DNA from: Planctomycetota bacterium
GTDB taxonomy: Bacteria; Planctomycetota; UBA1135; GCA-002686595
Length of the DNA stretch: 64,000 nucleotides
Assembly: GCA_009691855.1 (NCBI GenBank)
Contig: SIAI01000001.1
Coordinates: forward strand, 106,345-170,344
Reading direction: 5' to 3'
Shown: piece by piece, positions 33,681-42,051 of the stretch
How the letters are laid out: each line of letters opens with the position of its first letter
How positions within the stretch are numbered: the first letter of the stretch is position 1
Made by a program: the position numbers and the translations under genes
Notes under the pieces: generated by a model
Seen by the model: only the letters and a program-made list of their open reading frames with translations
What the model was told of the DNA's origin: nothing
Database searches by the model: none

Positions 33681-33750
33681 CTCCTGGATCAGGGGCCAGT
33701 CTCGTGCGGTTCGGGGGAACCCGCGCGCGGGCCCGAGCGTCCAGGAGAGG
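33681..33750 (+). promoter_or_regulatory. Structured leader that can hide the aroG ribosome binding site
   Basis: CTCCTGGA (33681-33688) is complementary to TCCAGGAG (33740-33747), and the latter overlaps the likely Shine-Dalgarno AGGAGAGG (33743-33750) 8 bases before the DAHP synthase ATG. Between them are small hairpins GGTTC-GAACC and CCCGCGCGCGGG. Pairing would sequester the RBS. No known riboswitch class is recognised. Confidence 0.35.
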
Positions 33751-33758
33751 GCCGCAGC

Positions 33759-34829
33759 ATGAACTTCTTGCGCAGCGTGAAGCGGCTTCCGACCGCGGAC
33801 GAGCTGATCGAGCGCATCCCGCTCTCGGCCGCCGGCCACGCGCGCGTCGAGCAGGACCGCGAGGAGGTGCGCGCGATCCTCGGCGGGACCGACGAGCGCA
33901 TGCTGTTCGTCGTCGGCCCGTGCTCGGCCTGGCCGGACACGGCCGTGCTGGAGTACGCCGCGCGTCTGCGGGCACTGGACGAGCGCGTGCGCGACGCGCT
34001 CAAGCTCGTGCTGCGCGTCTACATCCAGAAACCGCGCACCGCGCGCGGCTGGACCGGGCCCGTGAACCAGCCCGATCCCTTCGCGCCGGCCGACGTCGAG
34101 GCCGGGATGATGTACTGCCGGCGCATGATGGTGGCGGCGGTCGAGATGGGCCTGGCCATCGCCGACGAGGCGCTGTTCACCAACAACGCGCGCGGCTTCG
34201 TCGAGCTCCTGTCGTGGGTCGCGATCGGCGCGCGCAGCAGCGAGGACCAGGAGCACCGCGTGTGGGCCTCGGCCGTGGGCGCGCCGGTGGGCATGAAGAA
34301 CCCGACCTCGGGCAGCATCGCCGTGGGCGTGAACGGTGTGCTCGCCGCGCAGAGCCCGCACGTGGCCGTGTTCGAGGGCCACCAGTGCGAGACCAGCGGC
34401 AATCCCTGGGCGCACTTGGTGCTGCGCGGCGGCGCCGACGGCCCGAACTACCACCTCGACGACCTGTACCAAGCGCAGCGCGTGTTGCTCGAGAAGCGCA
34501 TCCTGAACCCGGCGCTCCTGGTGGACGCCTCGCACGACAACTGCCGAATCGACGGACGCAAGGACCCCGAGGCGCAGGAGGACGTGGTGCGCGAGGTGCT
34601 CAGCAACCTGGGCGTGCGGCCCGAGTTGCGCGCGCTGGTGAAGGGCTTCCTGCTGGAGAGCTTCCTCGTCGGCGGCTGCCAGGCCGTGGAGCGCGCCACG
34701 CCCGAGACGATCGAGCGCGGCGGGCTGTCGATCACCGATCCGTGTCTGGCGTGGGAGCGCAGCGAGGCGTTGGTCCTGGACGTGGCCGAGCAGGTGCGCG
34801 GTCTGCGCGGGCGCAAGCTGCGAGCGTGA
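33759..34829 (+). CDS. aroG: 3-deoxy-7-phosphoheptulonate (DAHP) synthase, class I
   Basis: A 356-residue first enzyme of the shikimate pathway, condensing phosphoenolpyruvate and erythrose 4-phosphate. The AroF/G/H-type family features are visible: LFVVGPCSAW, VYIQKPRTARGWTG (the usual EKPRTTVGWKG is altered, with Gln for Glu and Ala for Thr), GVNGVLAAQSPH, LVDASHDN and FLVGG. Length matches the E. coli enzymes. Prephenate dehydratase and chorismate mutase follow about 2.4 kb downstream on the same strand, so the region serves phenylalanine synthesis. Confidence 0.92.
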   Translation: MNFLRSVKRLPTADELIERIPLSAAGHARVEQDREEVRAILGGTDERMLFVVGPCSAWPDTAVLEYAARLRALDERVRDALKLVLRVYIQKPRTARGWTGPVNQPDPFAPADVEAGMMYCRRMMVAAVEMGLAIADEALFTNNARGFVELLSWVAIGARSSEDQEHRVWASAVGAPVGMKNPTSGSIAVGVNGVLAAQSPHVAVFEGHQCETSGNPWAHLVLRGGADGPNYHLDDLYQAQRVLLEKRILNPALLVDASHDNCRIDGRKDPEAQEDVVREVLSNLGVRPELRALVKGFLLESFLVGGCQAVERATPETIERGGLSITDPCLAWERSEALVLDVAEQVRGLRGRKLRA

Positions 34830-34863
34830 GCTTGCGCCTGCGCGCCGGCGGGGCGTGGAGGCG

Positions 34864-34899
34864 GCGGACTCAGCGATGAGCCGCCGGGAGCGAGTCCGC
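34864..34899 (+). terminator. Hairpin after the DAHP synthase gene
   Basis: An 8-bp stem GCGGACTC / GAGTCCGC with a 20-base loop starts 35 bases after the stop codon. There is no T-run. It may be a weak terminator. The remaining bases to 35038 hold no recognisable gene. Confidence 0.35.
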
Positions 34900-35038
34900 G
34901 CGCAGCTCGAAGGCTTCCACGAGCTGGATGGGAATCCGTTTCTCTGGACCCAGCGTCGCTCGCAACCGCTCGGGTGGTGCGCGGAGGCGGGGGCACGAGT
35001 CTTGCCGTGGCGCGACTCCCCCCCACAGCCGCCACGCG

Positions 35039-37186
35039 ATGAACCGCCACACCACGCTCCTCTTTCGCTCCGTCCTCGCCCTGCTCCTCCTCGTCCCCTG
35101 CGCCGCCGCCGACACCATGATCGGTCGCGTCGTCAACGCCAGCGGCGTGGGTGTAGCCGGCGTGGACATCGACGTGGTGAAGCTCTCCGGCGGCGGCAAT
35201 CCGCACCTCACGAACGACGGCACGGACGCCAACGGCTTCTTCACGGCCACGCTCGACTCCGGCGTCTACCAGGTGCTCTTCTTCCCGCCGCCGCCGCCGA
35301 CCACGACGCTCCTGACGGGCGTCGTGAACAACGTGGTCGTGGTCGGGAACGCGAACCTGGGCGTGATCACGCTGGCGAATGGCGTGTCGCTCTCCGGGCG
35401 CGTGGTGGACGCGGGCAGCCTGCCGATCGCCAGCGTCAAGGCGACCGTCTTCGACCAGCTTTCGGGCGCCACCCTGCCGCTCAAGAACAACACGACCGGC
35501 GCCTTCGGCACGTTCTCTCTCGCCGTGCCCGCGCACGCGCTCTACCTGGACCTCGATCCGATCGCGGTGCTCGGACGCACGCTGGTCCCGCGGCGTCTGG
35601 ACCTCGCCCCGGCGGCGAACACGAATCTGGGCGACCTCGTGCTGCAGAGCGGCTTCACGCTCAGCGGCAGCGTGCGCAATAGCGCCGGCGCCGCGCTGAG
35701 CAACATCGACCTCGACGTGAGCGACTCGCTCAGCGGGGTGAAGCTGTACACGCCGCGCGACACGACCGACGCGCTGGGCGCATTCGCGATCGTGCTTCCG
35801 TCCGGCACCTACGACGTGGACGTGTGCCCCGCGTTCTCGCGCCGCCTGGTGGCTTCTAGCGTGGCCGGGCTGATCTTCAGCGCGAATCTGAGCGTGGGCC
35901 TGATCACGCTGCAGAACGGCGTGGCTCTGACGGGCACGGTGCGCACGGCGACCGGCACGGGCTACGTCGGCGCCGATGTGAACGTGCGCAACGCGCTGAG
36001 CGGCCTCAGCGTGGCCCTGTGCGGCGACAACACGGGCGCCGGCGGAGCCTACGGCGTCATCGTCCCGGTGGGCACGCTCAACATCGGCTTCGCTTTGCCG
36101 GGCAAGCACGGCACCACGGGCGAGGACCTGCACCTCAGCGTGCCGATCAGCGGCGACACCGTGCTCGACGGCGTGCTGCCCGCGCCGGCAGCAGAGTTCT
36201 CGGCCACCCCGCGCACCGGCCCCGCGCCGCTGTCGGTCACCTTCAGCGACCTCTCGAGCGGCGCGATCACCGCCTGGGCCTGGGACTTCAGCGACTTCAC
36301 GGGTTCCACGCTGGCCAGCCCGACGCACGTCTACACCGCCAACGGCACCTACACCGTCGCGCTGACCCTCAGCGGCCCCGGCGGACCGACGACGCAGAGC
36401 AAGCTCGGCTACGTGGTGGTGAGCGACGCACCGCCCGTGGCCAGCTTCGTCGGTGCCCCGACCAGCGGCGCCGCGCCGCTCGCGGTCAACTTCACCAACC
36501 AATCCACGGGCCCGATCACCAGCCACGCCTGGAGCTTTGGCGACGGCGCGAGTTCGACCCTCGCCAGCCCGAGCCACACCTACACGACGCCCGGGACCTA
36601 CACGGTGAGTCTGACCGAGTTCGGCAGCGGCACGTCCGACACGCTCACCCGCGTGGCGTACATCGTGGTGAACGAGCCGGCGCCGGTGGCGGAGTTCGTG
36701 GGCACGCCGACGAGCGGCGCGCTGCCGCTGCTGGTGAGCTTCACGGACCAATCGACGGGCGCGATCACGAGCCACGCCTGGAGCTTCGGCGACGGCGGCA
36801 GCTCGACGCTGGCCAGCCCGACGCACACCTACACGCTGGCGGGCACCTACACGGTGAGCCTGACGGAGACGGGCCCGGGCGGCGCGAACACGCGCACGCG
36901 CACGGCCTACATCGTGGTGAGCAACGCCCCTCCGGTGGCGGAGTTCACGGCCACGCCGCGGCGCGGACGCTCGCTGCTCCCGGTTGTCTTCCAGGACCAA
37001 TCCACGGGCGTGGTGACGAGCTGGAGCTGGGACTTCGGCGACGGCACGAGCTCGAACGCGCGCAACCCGACCCACGCCTACCGTGCCGGCGGGATCTTCA
37101 CGGTCAAGCTGATCGTCAGCGGTCCGGGTGGCTCCGCTACGGAGATCAAGACCGGCTACGTGGTCGTGCGCGGTCCGCGGCGCTGA
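35039..37186 (+). CDS. Secreted protein with carboxypeptidase-regulatory-like repeats and four PKD domains
   Basis: A 715-residue exported protein with a signal peptide (LLFRSVLALLLLVPCAAA). Residues about 24-380 contain four repeats of a beta-sandwich of carboxypeptidase-regulatory/SdrD-B type, each with a ITLANGVSLSGRVVD- or LITLQNGVALTGTV-like strand. Residues about 385-710 are four PKD domains with the WSFGDG or WDFGDG motif (the first is a variant, WDFSDF). Such domains form rod-like extracellular parts; no catalytic site is visible. There is no obvious sorting signal at the C-terminus (RGPRR end). Start ATG 35039 gives the signal peptide. Confidence 0.85.
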   Translation: MNRHTTLLFRSVLALLLLVPCAAADTMIGRVVNASGVGVAGVDIDVVKLSGGGNPHLTNDGTDANGFFTATLDSGVYQVLFFPPPPPTTTLLTGVVNNVVVVGNANLGVITLANGVSLSGRVVDAGSLPIASVKATVFDQLSGATLPLKNNTTGAFGTFSLAVPAHALYLDLDPIAVLGRTLVPRRLDLAPAANTNLGDLVLQSGFTLSGSVRNSAGAALSNIDLDVSDSLSGVKLYTPRDTTDALGAFAIVLPSGTYDVDVCPAFSRRLVASSVAGLIFSANLSVGLITLQNGVALTGTVRTATGTGYVGADVNVRNALSGLSVALCGDNTGAGGAYGVIVPVGTLNIGFALPGKHGTTGEDLHLSVPISGDTVLDGVLPAPAAEFSATPRTGPAPLSVTFSDLSSGAITAWAWDFSDFTGSTLASPTHVYTANGTYTVALTLSGPGGPTTQSKLGYVVVSDAPPVASFVGAPTSGAAPLAVNFTNQSTGPITSHAWSFGDGASSTLASPSHTYTTPGTYTVSLTEFGSGTSDTLTRVAYIVVNEPAPVAEFVGTPTSGALPLLVSFTDQSTGAITSHAWSFGDGGSSTLASPTHTYTLAGTYTVSLTETGPGGANTRTRTAYIVVSNAPPVAEFTATPRRGRSLLPVVFQDQSTGVVTSWSWDFGDGTSSNARNPTHAYRAGGIFTVKLIVSGPGGSATEIKTGYVVVRGPRR
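36187..37165 (+). repeat. Four tandem PKD-domain DNA repeats
   Basis: Period about 246 bp (82 codons). Copies 2 and 3 are the most alike, for example GCCACGCCTGGAGCTT and CACACCTACAC recur at one-period spacing. The first and fourth copies are more diverged. This points to duplication inside the gene. Confidence 0.75.
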
Positions 37187-37231
37187 ACGAAGGCGCTCAC
37201 TGCGTTGCAGCGTTGGCAGTAGAGTGAGCGC

Positions 37232-37813
37232 ATGGCCTCGCTCGGCATCGTGCACCTCGGCGCGCGCGGCTCCTTCAGCGAGCATGCGGCGCAGATCTAC
37301 GCCCACCGCGCGCGGCTCGAGGCACACCCGCTCTGCGCGAGCACGCCGGCAGAAGTCTTGGCGACGCTCGCCAGCGGTGCGGCGGCCCTGGCCGTGCTGC
37401 CGATCGCGAACACGAGCGGCGGGCTGGTGCGCGCGTCGCTGGAGGCGTTGGGCGCGCAGCGCCTCGAGCTCGTGGACGAAGTGGTGGTCGCGGTGCGCTT
37501 CACGTTGTGGGCACGACGCGCGGAGCTCGGCCTGGAGGCGATCACGGCGGTCGCCAGTCATCCGCAGGCCTTCCGCCAGTGCGCCAGCGCGCTGGCGCGT
37601 CTCCTCCCCGGGCGCGCGCTGCGCGAGTGGAGCGACACGGCCGCGGCCGCGCGCGACCTGGCCGCGGGCGTGCTCGACGAACGCACCGCGGTGCTGGCCT
37701 CGGCGCATGCGGGCGAGTTGTACGGGCTCGCGGCGCTGCTCAAGGACGTCCACGACGAGCCCGACAACCGCACATTTTTTGCCGTCCTGCGCCGTGCCGG
37801 CGCGGTAGAGTGA
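37232..37813 (+). CDS. pheA: Prephenate dehydratase, catalytic domain only
   Basis: A 193-residue protein converting prephenate to phenylpyruvate. GARGSFSEHAAQIYA, LPIANTSGGLV, ASHPQAFRQC and the C-terminal DNRTFFAVL correspond to the prephenate dehydratase motifs. The C-terminal motif is normally T-R-F; here it reads T-F-F, so the Arg is missing or shifted. There is no ACT domain, so feedback inhibition by phenylalanine is not expected. It lies 9 bp upstream of a separate chorismate mutase gene; together they equal the bifunctional P-protein, split and in reversed order. Confidence 0.8.
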   Translation: MASLGIVHLGARGSFSEHAAQIYAHRARLEAHPLCASTPAEVLATLASGAAALAVLPIANTSGGLVRASLEALGAQRLELVDEVVVAVRFTLWARRAELGLEAITAVASHPQAFRQCASALARLLPGRALREWSDTAAAARDLAAGVLDERTAVLASAHAGELYGLAALLKDVHDEPDNRTFFAVLRRAGAVE

Positions 37814-37822
37814 GAGCAGCGC

Positions 37823-38113
37823 ATGGCCGAGGATCTCGAACTGCTGCGTGCGCGCATCGACGAGATCGACGCGGCCATCATCCGTCTGCTGGGTGAGCGC
37901 TTCACCCACGTGCGCCTGCTCGGACGCTGGAAGGCGCTCGCGGGTTTGGCGGTCGAGAACCCGGAGCGCGAAAACCACCTGCGCGCGCTGTACCTCGCCG
38001 CGGCTCAGCGCGAGAGTCTGGATCCGGCGCTGGTGCTGAAGCTGTTCGAGGTCGTGCTCGAGCACTCGAAAGCCGAGCAGCACGGCCAGGGCAAACGGCC
38101 GAAGACGGCCTGA
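37823..38113 (+). CDS. Chorismate mutase, AroQ type
   Basis: A 96-residue all-helical protein. LLRARIDEIDAAIIRLLGER with the following VRLLGRWKA segment provides the Arg and Lys active-site residues of AroQ, and NPERENHLRALY matches the second helix. It converts chorismate to prephenate, the substrate of the enzyme encoded 9 bp upstream. The KAEQHGQGKRPKTA tail is extra. Palindromic element B begins 4 bases after its stop. Confidence 0.87.
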   Translation: MAEDLELLRARIDEIDAAIIRLLGERFTHVRLLGRWKALAGLAVENPERENHLRALYLAAAQRESLDPALVLKLFEVVLEHSKAEQHGQGKRPKTA

Positions 38114-38117
38114 GCTA

Positions 38118-38282
38118 CTAGTGGTGTGATTCACGCAGAGGGGCCTTTATCCCGAGGTCGCCTGCGTTCGCCGCAAGGCGCGCCGCCGACGCGACTTCGG
38201 TGCAAGTCTCGGAGAAGGCGCAACGCCGCGGCGGACGCAGGCGGTCCGGGATAAAGGCCTCTGTGCGTGAATCACCCACTAG
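38118..38282 (-). repeat. CTAG-ended palindromic element, copy B (complete, inverted relative to A)
   Basis: Begins CTAGTGGTGTGATTCACGCA and ends with TGCGTGAATCACCCACTAG, so both tips carry CTAG and form inverted termini of about 28 bp. The interior on the minus strand matches copy A, with GGCCTTTATCCCGAGG, GCGTTCGCCGCAAGGCGCGC and CAAGTCTCGGAG. It is the cleanest copy in the window and looks like a miniature non-autonomous mobile element. Confidence 0.85.
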
Positions 38283-38779
38283 GTACGAGAGTCCGCGCGC
38301 CGCGCGCGGATGCTCGGGAGTAGTAGCTCCGGCGCCGCCGGCGCCGCGCCGCTCATCAAGCGGCGAGGAGGGGCAGGCTGCGTGGCGCGCCTGGCCTGGA
38401 GGAGGAGTCGCGGGGGAGGGTTCGCCTCCCGCGCCAACAAGCTCAGCGCGGGTGCAGCTCCTGCGCGTTGGGTTGCGGGCTTCGCTCACGCTCGAACCCC
38501 CTGGGCGCGAGTCCCTCGCGCCCCCAAGGCCTCGAAGCTCGCCGTGCTTGGATTGTTGCTCACACTCTGAGTCCGCGCGAAGTCCGCGGGCGCGCCTCAC
38601 GCGTGCCCATTGTTCGCCGGAACTTCAGGGAAGAACCCAGGCCTCGCGTCGTCCGGCGACCCGCGCTTCGCGGCCGCTCGGCGGAGCGCGTGCGCCGGGG
38701 CTACCGAGCTCACCGTGACCGACCGCCGCCGCGCGGCTATCTTCGTGCTCCCCGGCGCGCTGCTTGCTTTGCCCGGCCC
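38283..38779 (+). other. Gene-free stretch with small hairpins
   Basis: No convincing gene is seen. Features are a perfect 9-bp hairpin with 3-base loop at 38503-38523 (GGGCGCGAG-TCC-CTCGCGCCC) and a run GGGTTGCGGGCTTCGC at about 38468 that recalls the end of the CGCGGAG-rich elements. The promoter of the gene at 38780 must lie here but was not identified. Confidence 0.4.
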
Positions 38780-40495
38780 ATGAAACGCCCCCTCCTGATC
38801 GCGCTCGCCCTGGCCCTGCCAGCGGGGATCGGCGCGTTCCTGCTGCTGGTAGACGGCGGCCGCGAGCCGAGCCGCGCGCGCGCGGTGCCGGTCGCGCGAG
38901 CGGAAGCGCACCCCGACGAGCCGCCGCCGGTCGTGCTGGTCTCGCCCACGCCCGTGGTGCGCAAACAAGTCGGCGACGCCTACACCAACGTCCTCTGGGC
39001 GGTGAAGGCCGAGCTCGAGCTGCTCGAGGCGCGTTTCCTGCCCAAGCAAGAGGGCGTGCCCACGGTCGGCTCGGGCGCGACCGCGCGCATCTCCGGGTGC
39101 ATCACGGGCATGGCCGACCAGGGTGTCCTGGCGACGGTGCGTTTCCTCGCCGGCGCCAACGCGGGGCGCGTGCTGCAGTGCGACGCCGACGGACGCCTGG
39201 GCGCGGTGGATCTCTATCCCGGGCTTTCGGTGGTCGAGGTGCGTGGGCCGGGAATCCTGGGCTCGCGCCGCCAGCTGCGCCTGCGCCGCGGACAGGAGAC
39301 GCTGCTCAACGTCGGCTACAGCCGCCCGGGCACGGTCTTCGGAAAGGTCCAGGACGCGAGCGGCAAGGGGATCGACAACGCCGAGGTCGTGATCGACGGC
39401 ACGCGCGTCTTGACCGACGCCGAGGGCGGCTTCTTCGTGCAGGCGGTCGCCGCTGGCCAGGTGCTGTGCGAGGTGGAGAAGGACGGCTACGCGCTGTACG
39501 AGGAGCTCGTGTGGGTCGCGGGCGGAACGACGCAGCCCAAGGAGCGCATGACCTTCACGCTCAAGCCCGCCTGCGAGCTGCGCCTCTCGGTGCGCGGCAA
39601 CGCCGGCGGCCCGGGGCCCGCGCAGGTGTACCTGTTATCCGATCACCCCGAGTTCAACGCCAACTCCGCCTTCCGCAACGAGAGCTTCCCCTGGCACCTC
39701 GTCAACCCGATCGAGGTCTGGCCCGACCGCCCGGTGACGATCGGCAAGCTGCGCCCCGAGGTGATCAAGGTGCACGTCTTCCGCCCCGGCGCGCGCGCGG
39801 CGGTGAAGCCCGTGAACCTGGCCGCGAACCTGCGCGACGTGGTGGTCGAGCTCCAGCCCGCGCCGACGCTGACCGGCAAGGTCCTCCAGGACGGCCAGCC
39901 CGTGCTGGGCGCCCAGGTCAAGCTCGAGGCCCCCGACCGCGTGCGCGCCACGCTGGGCTACTTCGCCGAGCCCTCCTTCTACCTCGAAACGGCGGTGATG
40001 CCGAACCTCCCGCCCGGCCTGCAGGAGACGACCACCGACAAGGAAGGCCGCTTCACCTTCAGCGCCTGGGCCGACGTCAGTCCCGTGCGCTACCTCGAGG
40101 CGCGCGGCCCCGGCGGCGGCGCGTGGGGCGGCCGCTTCGTGCAGCCCGACGAAGAGGAGGTGACGCTCGAGCTCGAGCAGGTCCAGCTCGGCGAATCGAG
40201 CCTCGTGCTCGACTTCCCCGGCCGCCACCAGGGCCTGCCGCTCGAGCTGTGGATCGGCGGCGCGCCGGTCTCGACCCAGATCCTGGCCGACGACCAGCCG
40301 CTGGAAGTCTCGAAGCTCCTCGCCGGCCGCTGGGCGCTGACCCTCACCTGGCACGCGCAACCCGTGAAGCCGCGCGAGGAAATCCTGATCGAGGACGTGA
40401 AGCACGTCGAGGTCGCGCTGCCGCCCGAGTGCATCGAGGGCCAGACGGAGGAGCAGTGGAAGCGCGCGGGCAAGGAGTACCCGCACAGCAACTGA
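38780..40495 (+). CDS. Exported protein with carboxypeptidase-regulatory-like domains
   Basis: A 571-residue protein with an N-terminal signal anchor (RPLLIALALALPAGIGAFLLLV). It contains at least three beta-sandwich repeats: GTVFGKVQDASGKGIDNAEV at about 190, PTLTGKVLQDGQPVLGAQV at about 370, each followed by a TD-x-x-G-x-F strand (TDAEGGFFVQAV, TDKEGRFTFSAW). No enzyme motif is seen. It resembles the extracytoplasmic part of the sigma-factor fusions in this window, and may be a surface or periplasmic structural protein. Confidence 0.75.
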   Translation: MKRPLLIALALALPAGIGAFLLLVDGGREPSRARAVPVARAEAHPDEPPPVVLVSPTPVVRKQVGDAYTNVLWAVKAELELLEARFLPKQEGVPTVGSGATARISGCITGMADQGVLATVRFLAGANAGRVLQCDADGRLGAVDLYPGLSVVEVRGPGILGSRRQLRLRRGQETLLNVGYSRPGTVFGKVQDASGKGIDNAEVVIDGTRVLTDAEGGFFVQAVAAGQVLCEVEKDGYALYEELVWVAGGTTQPKERMTFTLKPACELRLSVRGNAGGPGPAQVYLLSDHPEFNANSAFRNESFPWHLVNPIEVWPDRPVTIGKLRPEVIKVHVFRPGARAAVKPVNLAANLRDVVVELQPAPTLTGKVLQDGQPVLGAQVKLEAPDRVRATLGYFAEPSFYLETAVMPNLPPGLQETTTDKEGRFTFSAWADVSPVRYLEARGPGGGAWGGRFVQPDEEEVTLELEQVQLGESSLVLDFPGRHQGLPLELWIGGAPVSTQILADDQPLEVSKLLAGRWALTLTWHAQPVKPREEILIEDVKHVEVALPPECIEGQTEEQWKRAGKEYPHSN

Positions 40496-40598
40496 GCCGG
40501 CGAGAGCCCTCCCGCGTCGGCACTCGCGCTCCCTTCTGGTCTCGAAGACGATGCGCCGCGCTTCTAGAGCAAGGATCGATGCCGTGGGAGCGCGAGCA

Positions 40599-42011
40599 GT
40601 GATTCCTCTTCCGTTGCTGTCACCGGGCATCGCCATGTGGATGCTCGCTTCGCTGTGCGCCCAGCAGCAGATCGTCCAGCCCGCGCGCTACGGCTCGGCT
40701 TCCGGCGAGTGGCAGCTCACCATCGAGCCCTCCCAGCGCTACGGGCGCGGGCCGGCGAGCTATCGGATGTTCCATCGCGACGAGCTCGAGTGGGCACGCG
40801 AGCTCGCTTTGACCTTCGTCGACGCGCGCATCGCGGCCGACGGCACTGCGGCGGGCTTCGCCTACGTGAACGATCGGGGCAAGGACCTGGAGCTTGCGAT
40901 CCTCGCGCCTGACGGGAACGTACGCCACCTCGAGCTCATCGAACGCAAGGGTCTCGTCGTCGACGCACCAGCGGAGCCGCTCGTCAGTGGCGTTTGGCTT
41001 TCGTCGGCCGAGGATCGCGTGGTCTTCGAGCTGGAGTACGCGCGTAACTCGAGGCACCTCCTTCCGTTTCGGCTCTCGACCGGCGAGGGGCTGAAGGCCG
41101 ACAGCTTGCGGATGCCGAGCGAGGACCCCGAGCATGTGCCGCGAACGCTGCTCGGTGACGCGCCGCCGCCGGTCGGCCCGACCCGCGAACTCGCGCTCGA
41201 GCTACTGGGCAGCGTGCGCTTCGAGGGCTTCGACGCCAGCGACTCCGTGAAGCGACCGCACCTTCGCCACGTCGATGCGCGCGGGCGGATCTGGATCAGC
41301 GAGCTCGGCACGGGTGTCGTGCGCAGCTACGACGCGCAGGGCAAACTGGGGCTGGTCTGCACGCCGAGCGCGGGTGCGGACAGGCCGTCTCAGCCCTACG
41401 GGTGGATCGGCGTGCGGGTGGACGGGCAGCTCTTCGGCCAGTCCCAGGGCAAGCTCGTCGAGTTCGACAGCAAGGGTCGCTTCGTCGCCTGCACGCCGTG
41501 CGACCGAGCGTTCACCGGGATCTGGCTGTTCCTGCCGGAGGGCGACGCGCACTGGGCGCTGGACCGGTCCGGCATCGAGCTCGTCGGACCGCTCGGCCCG
41601 CTGCGCACGCGCGTCGAGCGCGCCGCGAACGGGCGCTGGCTCCGGGATCTCACCCTAGCGGCGATGGCGAGTGATGGCGCGCTGGCGGTCGTGGACGACG
41701 CCGGGCTCCTCTTCGACGGCGATCTGAACGCCTACGTGCAGCGGCTCGCGCCCGACGGCGCTGCGCTGGGAGCACTCGCCGTCCCGGCGGAGTGCCATCC
41801 GCTTGCGCTGGCTTTCGACGGAAGCGCCGTGATCCTGCTCGGAAGGCGCGAGCTATGGTTCCTTGCTGAGGGCGGTGACAGCGCCCACGCGCGCTTGCCC
41901 GACGCCGTCGGCGAGGTGCGTGAGCTCTACTTGTCACCAGACGGCACCGAGCTGTGGCTCTTCACGCGCCCGGATGCGGTGCTGGTGCGCTGCGCGAATC
42001 CGCTGCGCTGA
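40599..42011 (+). CDS. Exported protein of unknown function, beta-propeller-like
   Basis: A 470-residue protein. The GTG at 40599 was chosen because GGGAG lies 8-9 bases upstream and it yields a signal peptide (IPLPLLSPGIAMWMLASLCA-QQQ). The mature part has repeated short beta units with aspartate turns, such as HVDARGRIWISELGTGVVRSYD and LYLSPDGTELWLFTRPD, typical of NHL/WD-like propellers reading out sensor-style data. No catalytic residues are recognised. It lies 41 bp upstream of the MFS gene. Confidence 0.6.
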   Translation: MIPLPLLSPGIAMWMLASLCAQQQIVQPARYGSASGEWQLTIEPSQRYGRGPASYRMFHRDELEWARELALTFVDARIAADGTAAGFAYVNDRGKDLELAILAPDGNVRHLELIERKGLVVDAPAEPLVSGVWLSSAEDRVVFELEYARNSRHLLPFRLSTGEGLKADSLRMPSEDPEHVPRTLLGDAPPPVGPTRELALELLGSVRFEGFDASDSVKRPHLRHVDARGRIWISELGTGVVRSYDAQGKLGLVCTPSAGADRPSQPYGWIGVRVDGQLFGQSQGKLVEFDSKGRFVACTPCDRAFTGIWLFLPEGDAHWALDRSGIELVGPLGPLRTRVERAANGRWLRDLTLAAMASDGALAVVDDAGLLFDGDLNAYVQRLAPDGAALGALAVPAECHPLALAFDGSAVILLGRRELWFLAEGGDSAHARLPDAVGEVRELYLSPDGTELWLFTRPDAVLVRCANPLR

Positions 42012-42051
42012 GGGCGAGCGCGCCTTGTTCCGCGCGCAGCCGTTCTCCACG

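Noticed and set aside
36187..37165. CRISPR-like array
   Set aside because: The repeated units are about 246 bp, coding and in frame; they are PKD domains.
34448..38134. A 1228-residue minus-strand frame
   Set aside because: It covers five plus-strand genes, is low-complexity (Arg/His/Glu-rich), and is a GC-skew artefact.
38118..38282. Attenuator or tRNA-like structure after the chorismate mutase gene
   Set aside because: A near-identical inverted copy at 19535 in an unrelated context shows it is an interspersed repeat.
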